Positions 9,060 to 14,803 of a stretch of 14,808 bases of DNA are shown in pieces (position 1 is the stretch's first letter; each line of letters begins with the position of its first letter). The translations under genes were made by a program, and so were the position numbers. The notes under the pieces are model-generated. The model made no database searches. It was not told where the DNA came from and saw nothing but the letters and a program-made list of their open reading frames with translations. Source of the DNA: an uncultured Spirochaetaceae bacterium (GTDB lineage Bacteria; Spirochaetota; Spirochaetia; Treponematales; Treponemataceae); NCBI GenBank assembly GCA_902773215.1, contig CACYDQ010000160.1, forward strand, positions 1 through 14,808, read 5' to 3'.

Positions 9060-9989
9060 TTACAGGGTGCCTTTTATGGACGCGAACCGTGCGGTTCTCT
9101 TGTCCTCGCCCCAGTCCTTTGTTCCGTACGCTGCGTTCCGGATATAGCCCCTAGCTTGAAAGAGACGGCTGGATGCGGAAGGATGGGTTTTTACCAGTCC
9201 GCTGGTTTCCGTCTTTTCCCGTTCTTTCAAGTCTTCGAGCATTGCACGCAGTGCAACGGGATTGTATCCCGCGTCAGCCATGAGGGATGCTGCCTTTGCG
9301 TCCGCCTCAAACTCCTGGGTCTTGGAGTATCCGGTCGTGCTGAGCGTTGTCATCAGCTCATCAGCAGCGTCACCAAGCCCTTTCTGGTAGGCACTCCCGG
9401 TCACTATGGAGCCGGCAGCATCCAATGCACTCAGGGCGGCCTCGTTCAGGCGGCTTGTCTTTATGGACTTGACCGCATGCCCCAGTTGTATGTGCCCGAT
9501 TTCATGGGCTATGACAGCAGCCAGCTCATCCTCGGAGGAAGCACATTTCAGAAGCCCCCGTGTGACGAATATGTGCCCGCCAGGGGTCGAAATCGCATTA
9601 ATCTCCTTGCTGTCCAGTATGGCGACGTGGTAACCGTTATAGATGTCCGGCATATCGGACGATGAGGTTATTGCCGTGCATATCTCGTTGACGTATTCCG
9701 TGGCCGTGGAATTCTGATAAAGCTTGTATTTCCCCAGAATCTTGGATGCAACTTCCCTTCCGATGTAGTATTCCTGTTCGGGGGTTATCTCTTCCTTGGA
9801 CTTGGCTATGGCTGCCCGGCTCTCATCTATCTTGACCCTGTTCTTGTCGGACATGGCCTGCCCTTTTTCCGTAACCTTGTCGGCTGCCTTTTGCATTCCG
9901 GCGGTCATCTTGTCCGTAGTCTCACAGGATGCAAGGAAGATGACTGCCAGGAATAACGGGACCACCCATCTCGTTCCTGCTTTCATCAT
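9060..9989 (-). CDS. M48-family zinc metallopeptidase, probable lipoprotein (BepA/LoiP-like)
   Basis: This 309-aa protein begins with a lipoprotein signal: a hydrophobic stretch ending in LASC, with Cys22 as the lipid-modified residue. A charged, probably helical linker covers about 25–65. The peptidase domain carries the zinc motif HEIGH at 162–166. EFEAD at 226–230 supplies the likely third zinc ligand (Glu226), and the HPSASSRL segment starting at His269 is typical of the family. Relatives such as E. coli BepA and LoiP are periplasmic proteases that remove misassembled outer-membrane proteins, which fits the nearby bamA cluster, but the substrate here is unknown. The ATG at 9989 overlaps the stop of the SH3 gene (ATGA), with AAGG 7 nt upstream; a second ATG at 9986 is the alternative. 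It converges on mutS, with 18 nt between the stop codons. Confidence 0.9.
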   Translation of the reverse strand: MMKAGTRWVVPLFLAVIFLASCETTDKMTAGMQKAADKVTEKGQAMSDKNRVKIDESRAAIAKSKEEITPEQEYYIGREVASKILGKYKLYQNSTATEYVNEICTAITSSSDMPDIYNGYHVAILDSKEINAISTPGGHIFVTRGLLKCASSEDELAAVIAHEIGHIQLGHAVKSIKTSRLNEAALSALDAAGSIVTGSAYQKGLGDAADELMTTLSTTGYSKTQEFEADAKAASLMADAGYNPVALRAMLEDLKEREKTETSGLVKTHPSASSRLFQARGYIRNAAYGTKDWGEDKRTARFASIKGTL

Positions 9990-10429
9990 TCTGCTGCCTT
10001 GAGGCCGCCTTTGGCCTTGAAAGATTCGTTTGCGCTGTTGCTGACGGAGTTCTTCTCCACAGCATTCACTGCGGCGTAGTTGTTGCCATTACCATCCATG
10101 TCCATACCATCTCCGAAGCCTTTTCCTGCGAGGGCAATTTCTTTTGCATCGGTCGAAACCTTACTCCCGGCGATGATTCTTCTTTTTGTAATTGCATTTG
10201 TGCTGATCCAGCCCTCAGTGTTTCCTTTTTTGACTAAGGTCCAGTTGCCGTCGGTTTTGACCCAGGTAACGGGATCGCCATACTGAACGCTCAGGACGTT
10301 CTTGGATGAACCTGCGGGCTTTGCCTTCAGGTTGGAGTTCTTTACTGACACGTAATACGTCTCGGCGAATGCCGCCACTGAAATCAGCATGGCCACCGCG
10401 GCCGACAGGATTTTCTTGGTGAATTTCAT
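9986..10429 (-). CDS. Exported SH3-domain protein
   Basis: This 147-aa protein has a classic signal peptide at residues 1–22 (MKFTKK, an alanine-rich core, AFA/E cleavage). Residues 23–75 look like a bacterial SH3 (SH3b) domain: strand YYVSVKNSNLKAKP, the VQYGDPVTWVK segment, then NWTLVKKGNTEGWIST. Such domains commonly bind peptidoglycan or peptides in the envelope. The C-terminal 70 residues are rich in Gly, Asn, Asp and Ser and probably disordered. The ATG at 10429 is chosen because GGAGGG lies 4 nt upstream and the signal peptide begins there; the upstream ATG at 10450 would precede that site. It is the first gene of a two-gene unit with the M48 peptidase, whose start overlaps its stop. 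The specific role is not known. Confidence 0.82.
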   Translation of the reverse strand: MKFTKKILSAAVAMLISVAAFAETYYVSVKNSNLKAKPAGSSKNVLSVQYGDPVTWVKTDGNWTLVKKGNTEGWISTNAITKRRIIAGSKVSTDAKEIALAGKGFGDGMDMDGNGNNYAAVNAVEKNSVSNSANESFKAKGGLKAAE

Positions 10430-10433
10430 AAAA

Positions 10434-10439
10434 CCCTCC
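10434..10439 (-). promoter_or_regulatory. Ribosome binding site of the SH3-domain gene
   Basis: GGAGGG on the minus strand lies 4 nt before the ATG at 10429 and fixes that start over the in-frame ATG at 10450. Confidence 0.7.
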
Positions 10440-10477
10440 GTTAGATACATTAAGAATAAAAACTGATAGCCTCTAAA

Positions 10478-10506
10478 ATCCTAGAAGATTTTCCTCCGTT
10501 TGTCAA
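10478..10506 (-). promoter_or_regulatory. Sigma-70-type promoter for the SH3–M48 operon
   Basis: On the minus strand, a perfect -35 TTGACA (10506–10501) is followed by a 17-bp spacer and a -10 TAGGAT (10483–10478, 4 of 6 consensus bases). Transcription would begin near 10471, giving a leader of about 40 nt before the SH3 gene. The region around it is AT-rich and contains no other gene. Confidence 0.7.
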
Positions 10507-10537
10507 GAAAACGGTGCGGGCATCATATTAGATAAAC

Positions 10538-10579
10538 AAGCGGGCCGTCATTTGATTACAAGCTTGCTACGGCCAGCTT
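10538..10579 (-). terminator. Imperfect stem-loop after plsY, candidate rho-independent terminator
   Basis: The plus-strand arms AAGC-g-GGCCGT (10538–10548) and ACGGCC-a-GCTT (10569–10579) pair over 10 bp with one internal mismatch around a 20-nt loop. The loop contains the palindrome CAAGCTTG (10559–10566). The structure starts 24 nt after the plsY stop. On the minus strand the tail is CTTGTTTATC, a weak U-tract. On the plus strand the hairpin is followed by a better T-run (TTTTTATTTT), but no plus-strand gene leads into it. The long loop and poor tail lower confidence. Confidence 0.45.
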
Positions 10580-10602
10580 TTTATTTTGAAAACGAGGGCT
10601 TC

Positions 10603-11220
10603 CTACTTGAACTTGAATTTTTTCTCTGTTCCCTTGAGGAGCCGTTTGATGTTCTCCTTGTGGCGGAAGATGAGCAGGAGGACGGATGCCGTGCAGATGA
10701 CGGGAACCCAGGCGGACTCGTAACCGAAGACGAGGAGCAGGGGTGGGCAGACTGCCGCCGCCAGCATCGTCGCGAGGGACATATACTTTATCGTAAAAAG
10801 GATGAGGCAGAGAACTACGGCGGCGATAAGACCGATCCTCCAATCCATAAGGAAGATTGCGGCGACTGCTACAAGGAAAGCTTTGCCTCCCTTGAGACGG
10901 TACCAGACGGGATAACAGTGTCCGAGCATGGCAAAAAAACCCGTGAAGGAAGCCCCGAGCTGGAAGGGGAGTCCAATCTTTGTGAACAGGATTGCCCCTC
11001 CAAGGCAGAGCAGCACCCCTTTGCCGACATCCAGGATGAAGACCAGCCAGGCGGTCTTGCCGTAGACCCGGTTAAAATTCGTAAAACCGGGGTTGCCGCT
11101 GCCTTTTTCCCGTATGTCCTCGTTATAGAGGAGCCTGGAGAGGACTATCGCAGGGTTCAGCCCTGATATAAGGTACGCCACAAGGGCACAGATAATACAG
11201 ACGGGAATGATTCGCTCCAT
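10603..11220 (-). CDS. plsY: Acyl-phosphate:glycerol-3-phosphate acyltransferase PlsY
   Basis: PlsY is the integral-membrane enzyme that moves the acyl group from acyl-phosphate to the sn-1 position of glycerol-3-phosphate, the first step of phospholipid synthesis. The 205-aa length and several hydrophobic segments fit the family. Motif 1 appears as GSGNPGFTN at residues 40–48, the glycine-rich motif as YRLKGGKA at 107–114, YMSLATM at 146–152, and the final charged motif as RHKENIKRLLKGTE at 186–199. Two positions differ from the usual forms SGNPGATN and KGGKG: Phe46 replaces Ala, and Ala114 replaces Gly. The start is preceded by AGGTG with a 5-nt spacer, and the gene lies 11 nt after fakA, whose acyl-phosphate product would be its substrate. 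Confidence 0.92.
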   Translation of the reverse strand: MERIIPVCIICALVAYLISGLNPAIVLSRLLYNEDIREKGSGNPGFTNFNRVYGKTAWLVFILDVGKGVLLCLGGAILFTKIGLPFQLGASFTGFFAMLGHCYPVWYRLKGGKAFLVAVAAIFLMDWRIGLIAAVVLCLILFTIKYMSLATMLAAAVCPPLLLVFGYESAWVPVICTASVLLLIFRHKENIKRLLKGTEKKFKFK

Positions 11221-11231
11221 AAAAACACCTG

Positions 11232-12908
11232 TTATTGTAATATCAGAAGGTAATCGTAGATTTCCTGCCCGCCGTCTATCTCGTAAAGCTCAAGCTTGGG
11301 GTAGCTTTTTTTCATTGCCATGTGAAATCCTTTTCGTTCATCCCCGGCGACAGACTTCCCGTATATCACGATCATGAACTCATGTTGCCCTGCCTGTAGC
11401 GAGTCTGCGAGCTTTCTCGCCGTCTCTATCCGTTCTTTGTCGCAGGCAAGCATGTTCTTGCCGCAGAAACCTATGTAGTCCCCGCTGTGGATTTCTATGC
11501 CGCCGAGCTTTGCATTCCGGACGGCAATGGAAACTTCCCCTGTCTGCACTCCCTCCATCGCCTGCATGAAGTTCCGGGCTATTTCTTCGCTGTCTCCGCT
11601 GTCGTAGGAGAGCATCGTGAGCGCGGCATAGCCGTCTCCTATCGTCTTGCTGTCTATGACGCGGATGTCCGCCTTCTGGTACAAGCTGGCAGCCTGCCGG
11701 GCTGCGAGAATGATGTTGGAGTTGTTGGGCAGGACAAAGATTGTGTCGGCGTTCACGGCGTCGAATGCTTTGATGAACTCCTCGGATGAGGGATTCTTGC
11801 TCTGTCCCCCGTCTATCACGAAGTCTGCCCCGAGCTCTCGGAATGTCTTCTGGATGCCTTCCCCTCCGGCGACGGCGATGGTCGCGTACTTCTTGCGCTC
11901 AGCCTGTTTCTCCGCCTTGACAATCTCGCCGTGTGCCATGAAGTTGTTTGTCACGGTGGATTCGTTATGTTCGAGGGTCATGTTCTCGATTTTTATCGTC
12001 AGGAACTCACCGTACTTCTGGCAGTAATCCAGCACCATCCCGGGGGTCATCGTGTGAACATGTACCTTGACGATTGTTCCTTCCTGGAAGGCGACGATGG
12101 AGTCCCCGATTGTGTTCAGGAAGCTTATCAGGTTGTCAATCTTGAAGCTGGAAAGCTCTATCTTTGAAGTTTGCAGCCGGAGCAGGAACTCCGTGCAGTA
12201 GCCGTACTTCATGACGTCGAATTCCGTGAACTTGCTGAAGTCCAGTTTCTTCTGTGCCGGGCTTGCGGTGTAGGTCTCCCCGCTTATGCCCTCTCCTCTG
12301 AGCGTCCTGTAGATTCCCTCGACGATGTAATAAAGCCCTGCTCCGCCGGAATCCACGACACCTGCCTCCTTGAGTACGGAGAGCAGCTCGGGCGTGCGGT
12401 CCAGGGAGTCCCGCATCTCCTTGAGCGTGTCGTCCATAAGGGAACTGCCGCTTGACTCGTCGTTCACCCGGGAATAGACGAAGTCGCTCGTCTCCCTGGC
12501 GACGGTCAGTATGGTGCCTTCCGTCGGGTTGACGACGGCCTTGTATGCCCTGTCCACGCCTTTCTTGAGCGCGTCGGCCAGGTCTATGACGCTTGCTGTC
12601 TTCTTGTCCTTAAGACCGTCGGCGATTCCCGCGAAGAGCTGGGACAAGATGACTCCTGAATTGCCCCTCGCGTTCATCAGCATACCCGAGGCAATCTTGG
12701 ATGATGTCTCTCCGATGGAGCTTTCGTTTATGTCGTCGAAGGCCCCAATCCCGCCCTCTATCGTCAGGCTCATGTTCTCGCCTGTATCCCCGTCCGGAAT
12801 AGGGAACACGTTCAGATCATTGACTATCTGGGCGTGTTCTCTCAGGTTCGCTGCCCCTGCCGTGATGAATTTGATGAGGTCTTTCCCGTCAAGCACGTTG
12901 CTGGCCAT
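11232..12908 (-). CDS. fakA: Fatty acid kinase FakA (DhaL/DAK2 domain plus DegV-like C-terminal domain)
   Basis: FakA phosphorylates a fatty acid bound to FakB, giving acyl-phosphate. This 558-aa protein has the family architecture. The N-terminal DhaL-type ATP-binding domain covers about 1–205, with PIPDGDTGENM at 36–46 (Mg/ATP-binding aspartates), NARGNSGVILSQ at 79–90 and DSGGAGL at 186–192. The middle domain contains YGYCTEF (Cys238) and KVHVHT (His283, His285), matching the Cys/His set I recall as a zinc site in S. aureus FakA. The DegV-like C-terminal domain runs from about 340 to 558. The ATG at 12908 is preceded by GAGGGG with 7-nt spacing; the ATG at 12914 is too close to that site. 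The open frame continues upstream to 13088, but that part is read-through of the DegV gene in another frame. The gene is the second of three. Confidence 0.92.
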   Translation of the reverse strand: MASNVLDGKDLIKFITAGAANLREHAQIVNDLNVFPIPDGDTGENMSLTIEGGIGAFDDINESSIGETSSKIASGMLMNARGNSGVILSQLFAGIADGLKDKKTASVIDLADALKKGVDRAYKAVVNPTEGTILTVARETSDFVYSRVNDESSGSSLMDDTLKEMRDSLDRTPELLSVLKEAGVVDSGGAGLYYIVEGIYRTLRGEGISGETYTASPAQKKLDFSKFTEFDVMKYGYCTEFLLRLQTSKIELSSFKIDNLISFLNTIGDSIVAFQEGTIVKVHVHTMTPGMVLDYCQKYGEFLTIKIENMTLEHNESTVTNNFMAHGEIVKAEKQAERKKYATIAVAGGEGIQKTFRELGADFVIDGGQSKNPSSEEFIKAFDAVNADTIFVLPNNSNIILAARQAASLYQKADIRVIDSKTIGDGYAALTMLSYDSGDSEEIARNFMQAMEGVQTGEVSIAVRNAKLGGIEIHSGDYIGFCGKNMLACDKERIETARKLADSLQAGQHEFMIVIYGKSVAGDERKGFHMAMKKSYPKLELYEIDGGQEIYDYLLILQ

Positions 12909-12915
12909 TACCATT

Positions 12916-12921
12916 CCCCTC
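12916..12921 (-). promoter_or_regulatory. Ribosome binding site that decides the fakA start
   Basis: GAGGGG on the minus strand is 7 nt before the ATG at 12908 but only 1 nt before the ATG at 12914, so the downstream start is preferred. Confidence 0.65.
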
Positions 12922-12925
12922 GATT

Positions 12926-13813
12926 TTAGCCTTCGAACGTTACTTCTTTGCCGGTTGCCCAGATGCCTATCGCATCGGGTCCGATGGATGCCCCGATAAT
13001 CGGTCCTATATAGCTGACGTGCACGTCCTGGCAGCCAATCTCGTCTTTGAGCAGCTGTGTGAGCGTATCCACTTCTTCTTTCTCGCAATCAGCGTGGCAG
13101 AGGTAGATGGTCTGGTTCTCCGCGTCGGTTATGGACTCCTTGAGCATGCTGACTATCTCATGGAAGGAGTTCATCCTGCCCTTGACCTTCTTGACGGCGA
13201 CCTGATCCCCTTTTGCGTCTGCAATGAGGATGGGCTTGACACCGAGCAGGTTCCCGAAGAATGCTGCGGATGCCTTGACCCTGCCGGCCCTCTTGAGGCT
13301 GTCCAGTGAATGAACGGTGACGTACTCGTTTATCGTCTTGCGCTCGGCGACCAGTTTATCGTAGATTTCCTTTGCGCCAAGTCCTTGGTCGCGGTAGGTG
13401 GCACCCTTTATGGCGAGGAGACCCTCACCCATGCAGGCGTTCATGGAGTCAACGCAGAAAATGTTCGCGTCGGGCCGGGATTCGAGCAGTGTCCTGGCGA
13501 CGACGGCTCCGGTGTTGACCGAGCCGGACTGCTTGAGCGAGCAACCGATATATACGATGTCGAAGCCCTTGTCAAGGTACTCGGTAAAAATCCTCGTAAA
13601 CTCGTCCGGCGGAACCTGAGTCGTCAGAATACGATTGCCGTCCCTCATTATGTCATAAAGCTGCTTGGGCGTATAGTATTCGAAATCCAGGCTTGCCCAC
13701 TGCTCTTTGCCGTCATAGACGGTCTTCATCCGTGCGTAATCGATGTCGTATTTTTCCCTCAGGTCCCGGCTCATGTCAGAGCAGGAATCGGTCAGAATCT
13801 TTACTGGTCTCAT
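12926..13813 (-). CDS. DegV-family fatty-acid-binding protein (FakB-like)
   Basis: DegV/FakB proteins bind one long-chain fatty acid and present its carboxylate to FakA. The 295-aa length is typical. The N-terminal TDSCSDM is at residues 8–14, the Thr-rich TTQVPP segment at 64–69, the SxxxSG-like CSLKQSGS at 91–98, SLDSLKRAGRVK at 169–180 and GVKPIL at 191–196. The C-terminal motif, usually GAHxGPGA, reads GASIGPDA at 274–281, so the conserved His is Ser276 and a Gly is Asp280. The ATG at 13813 has GAGAGG upstream with 6-nt spacing. It is the first gene of the operon, 17 nt before fakA. Context strongly suggests a FakB role. The missing His leaves open an altered ligand, a slower phosphotransfer, or a regulatory role, so no gene symbol is given. 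Confidence 0.88.
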   Translation of the reverse strand: MRPVKILTDSCSDMSRDLREKYDIDYARMKTVYDGKEQWASLDFEYYTPKQLYDIMRDGNRILTTQVPPDEFTRIFTEYLDKGFDIVYIGCSLKQSGSVNTGAVVARTLLESRPDANIFCVDSMNACMGEGLLAIKGATYRDQGLGAKEIYDKLVAERKTINEYVTVHSLDSLKRAGRVKASAAFFGNLLGVKPILIADAKGDQVAVKKVKGRMNSFHEIVSMLKESITDAENQTIYLCHADCEKEEVDTLTQLLKDEIGCQDVHVSYIGPIIGASIGPDAIGIWATGKEVTFEG

Positions 13814-13838
13814 TGCATACCTCTCTTTCTTTAGACTA

Positions 13839-13860
13839 TCCTTTTATCAGGATAAAAGGA
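13839..13860. promoter_or_regulatory. Perfect 22-bp palindrome in the fakB–fakA–plsY leader, candidate TetR operator
   Basis: Arms TCCTTTTATC (13839–13848) and GATAAAAGGA (13851–13860) are exact reverse complements around AG. The site lies about 25 bp before the DegV start codon and roughly 20–40 bp downstream of the predicted transcription start at about 13881. Its size and symmetry fit a TetR-dimer operator acting as a roadblock. As RNA it would form a 10-bp AU-rich hairpin, too weak in GC for a typical terminator. Confidence 0.6.
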
Positions 13861-13887
13861 ATGGGCGTTATGCATACGTTTGACTGA

Positions 13888-13916
13888 ATTTTAGGCATTA
13901 TTTTTGATTTGACCAA
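13888..13916 (-). promoter_or_regulatory. Candidate promoter of the fakB–fakA–plsY operon
   Basis: Minus strand: -35 TTGGTC (13916–13911), 17-bp spacer, -10 TAAAAT (13893–13888, 5 of 6 consensus bases). The predicted start is near 13881, giving a leader of about 67 nt that contains the 22-bp palindrome. The -35 box is weak and physically overlaps the -35 box of the divergent tetR promoter. Confidence 0.5.
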
Positions 13917-13937
13917 TCATTTTTTGCATGGTATAAT
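13909..13937 (+). promoter_or_regulatory. Strong sigma-70-type promoter of the tetR gene
   Basis: -35 TTGACC (13909–13914), 17-bp spacer, and a perfect -10 TATAAT (13932–13937). The expected transcription start, 6–8 nt downstream, falls at 13943–13945, immediately before the ATG at 13946, so the message would be leaderless or nearly so. No Shine–Dalgarno sequence precedes the ATG. Confidence 0.75.
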
Positions 13938-13939
13938 TC

Positions 13940-13953
13940 TTTTCCATGGAAAA
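13940..13953. promoter_or_regulatory. 14-bp palindrome centred on the tetR start codon
   Basis: TTTTCCATGGAAAA is perfectly self-complementary and covers the predicted transcription start and the start codon. The position suits autorepression by the TetR protein, though its sequence differs from the 22-bp palindrome upstream and it may be coincidental. Confidence 0.35.
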
Positions 13954-14473
13954 CTTGACCAAACGGGAGATAGAGAGGTCTTTCCTTGTCTTGCTTGGGG
14001 AGAAGGGGCTTGAGAAGGTGACTGTTGGCGACATAGCGTCTGCCTGCCGGATGAACAGGAATACGTTTTATTACCATTTCAAGGATATTCCTTCCCTGCT
14101 GGAGTCGATGTTCCTGGAAAGGGCGGAGCGGCTTTTTGGGGGCGGAGTTCCGGGAATGTCTTTGTCTGATGCTTTGGAGCGTTTCTATGCCTGCCTGGAG
14201 GAGAACAGGGTTTTGTTCTCTGCCGTGTTTGCATCCTCCCGGCGGGATTTGTATATGGGCTATTTCGGCGTGTTCTGTGGGAAGGTCGCATCTTGGCTTG
14301 TGGGAATAATCGGCGGAGAGCAGAAGCTTTTGCCTGTTCAGGTCGATGCCGTCGTGGAAATCCTCAAGTGTGAGTTCATAGGTCAGGTCGTCCAATGGGC
14401 GGACTCTGGTTTTTCCTATAATATGGAAGAATATGGCCTGAAAATCTGCCGGGGGATAAAATCATTCATATAA
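13946..14473 (+). CDS. TetR-family transcriptional regulator
   Basis: This 175-aa protein has a typical TetR N-terminal helix-turn-helix at about 5–55: TKREIERSFLVLLGEKG (helix 1), VTVGDIASACRMNRNTFYYHF (helices 2–3, with the TFYYHF signature) and KDIPSLL. The remaining 120 residues form a helical ligand-binding and dimerisation domain; its general look is like that of DhaS-type TetR proteins, but I cannot assign a ligand from sequence. The ATG at 13946 is right because helix 1 follows at once. The gene is divergent from the DegV–fakA–plsY operon across 132 bp containing palindromes, so it probably represses that operon and itself. A plausible effector is a fatty acid or acyl derivative, which is inference only. 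Confidence 0.88.
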   Translation: MENLTKREIERSFLVLLGEKGLEKVTVGDIASACRMNRNTFYYHFKDIPSLLESMFLERAERLFGGGVPGMSLSDALERFYACLEENRVLFSAVFASSRRDLYMGYFGVFCGKVASWLVGIIGGEQKLLPVQVDAVVEILKCEFIGQVVQWADSGFSYNMEEYGLKICRGIKSFI

Positions 14474-14486
14474 TGGGGAAAAGCTC

Positions 14487-14515
14487 TTGACGGCTGTCAG
14501 TTTATAGGTCATTAT
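14487..14515 (+). promoter_or_regulatory. Possible promoter upstream of flbD
   Basis: TTGACG (14487–14492) lies 17 bp before CATTAT (14510–14515, 4 of 6 consensus bases). A perfect TATAAT is present at 14515–14520, but it is 22 bp from the -35 box and would start transcription inside the gene. The assignment of the -10 box is therefore uncertain. Either way the flbD leader would be very short. Confidence 0.4.
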
Positions 14516-14523
14516 ATAATATT

Positions 14524-14718
14524 ATGGTAGAAGTGACACGCTTGGACGGGAAACGGTACTGGATAAATCCGCACCAGGTCGAATATATGGAACAAACACC
14601 GGACTTGACCCTGACAATGCTTTCTGGCAAGAAAGTCGTGGTCAGGGAAAGCCCGGAGGAAGTTATTGAGCGGATAGTCGCGTACAGGCGGAAGATAGGC
14701 ATAAACCAAGAATTATAG
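14524..14718 (+). CDS. flbD: Flagellar protein FlbD (SwrD family)
   Basis: This 64-aa protein matches the small FlbD/SwrD family end to end: VTRLDGKRYWINPHQVEYMEQTPD, then LSGKKVVVRESPEEVIERIVAYRR. In spirochaetes flbD sits in the main flagellar operon just before motA, and the B. subtilis homologue SwrD raises motor torque. The ATG at 14524 aligns with the usual family N-terminus but has no Shine–Dalgarno sequence, only AT-rich DNA. It is followed by 85 nt and then the probable start of motA. Its upstream neighbour is the tetR gene rather than flgE, which differs from the T. pallidum and Borrelia order. The molecular role in spirochaetes is not established. Confidence 0.88.
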   Translation: MVEVTRLDGKRYWINPHQVEYMEQTPDLTLTMLSGKKVVVRESPEEVIERIVAYRRKIGINQEL

Positions 14719-14740
14719 CCTTGAATCTATAACTTTCGTT

Positions 14741-14767
14741 TAGAATTTAAGAAGAATTTACCGACAA
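14741..14767 (+). promoter_or_regulatory. Candidate sigma-28 (FliA-type) flagellar promoter
   Basis: TAGAATTT (14741–14748), an 11-bp spacer, and ACCGACAA (14760–14767) match the sigma-28 consensus TAAAGTTT-N11-GCCGATAA at 6 of 8 positions in each box with the exact spacing. It lies between flbD and the probable motA start, about 30 nt before the next ribosome site. Confidence 0.45.
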
Positions 14768-14803
14768 TAAAAAAAACGGAATAGCGGGAGGCTCCTTCTT
14801 TTT

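Noticed and set aside
10552..11166. Plus-strand open frame (204 codons) opposite plsY
   Set aside because: It is Glu/Asp-rich antisense to a gene with clear PlsY motifs and has no ribosome site or family match.
12909..13088. N-terminal extension of fakA by 60 codons
   Set aside because: It overlaps the DegV coding sequence in another frame, is Arg-rich, is absent from FakA proteins, and the ribosome site points to the ATG at 12908.
13839..13860. The 22-bp palindrome as a rho-independent terminator
   Set aside because: The stem is AT-rich, there is no U-tract on either strand, and it lies in the leader of an operon.
14515..14520. Perfect TATAAT just before flbD as its -10 box
   Set aside because: It is 22 bp from the only -35 candidate and would start transcription inside the gene; kept only as an alternative.
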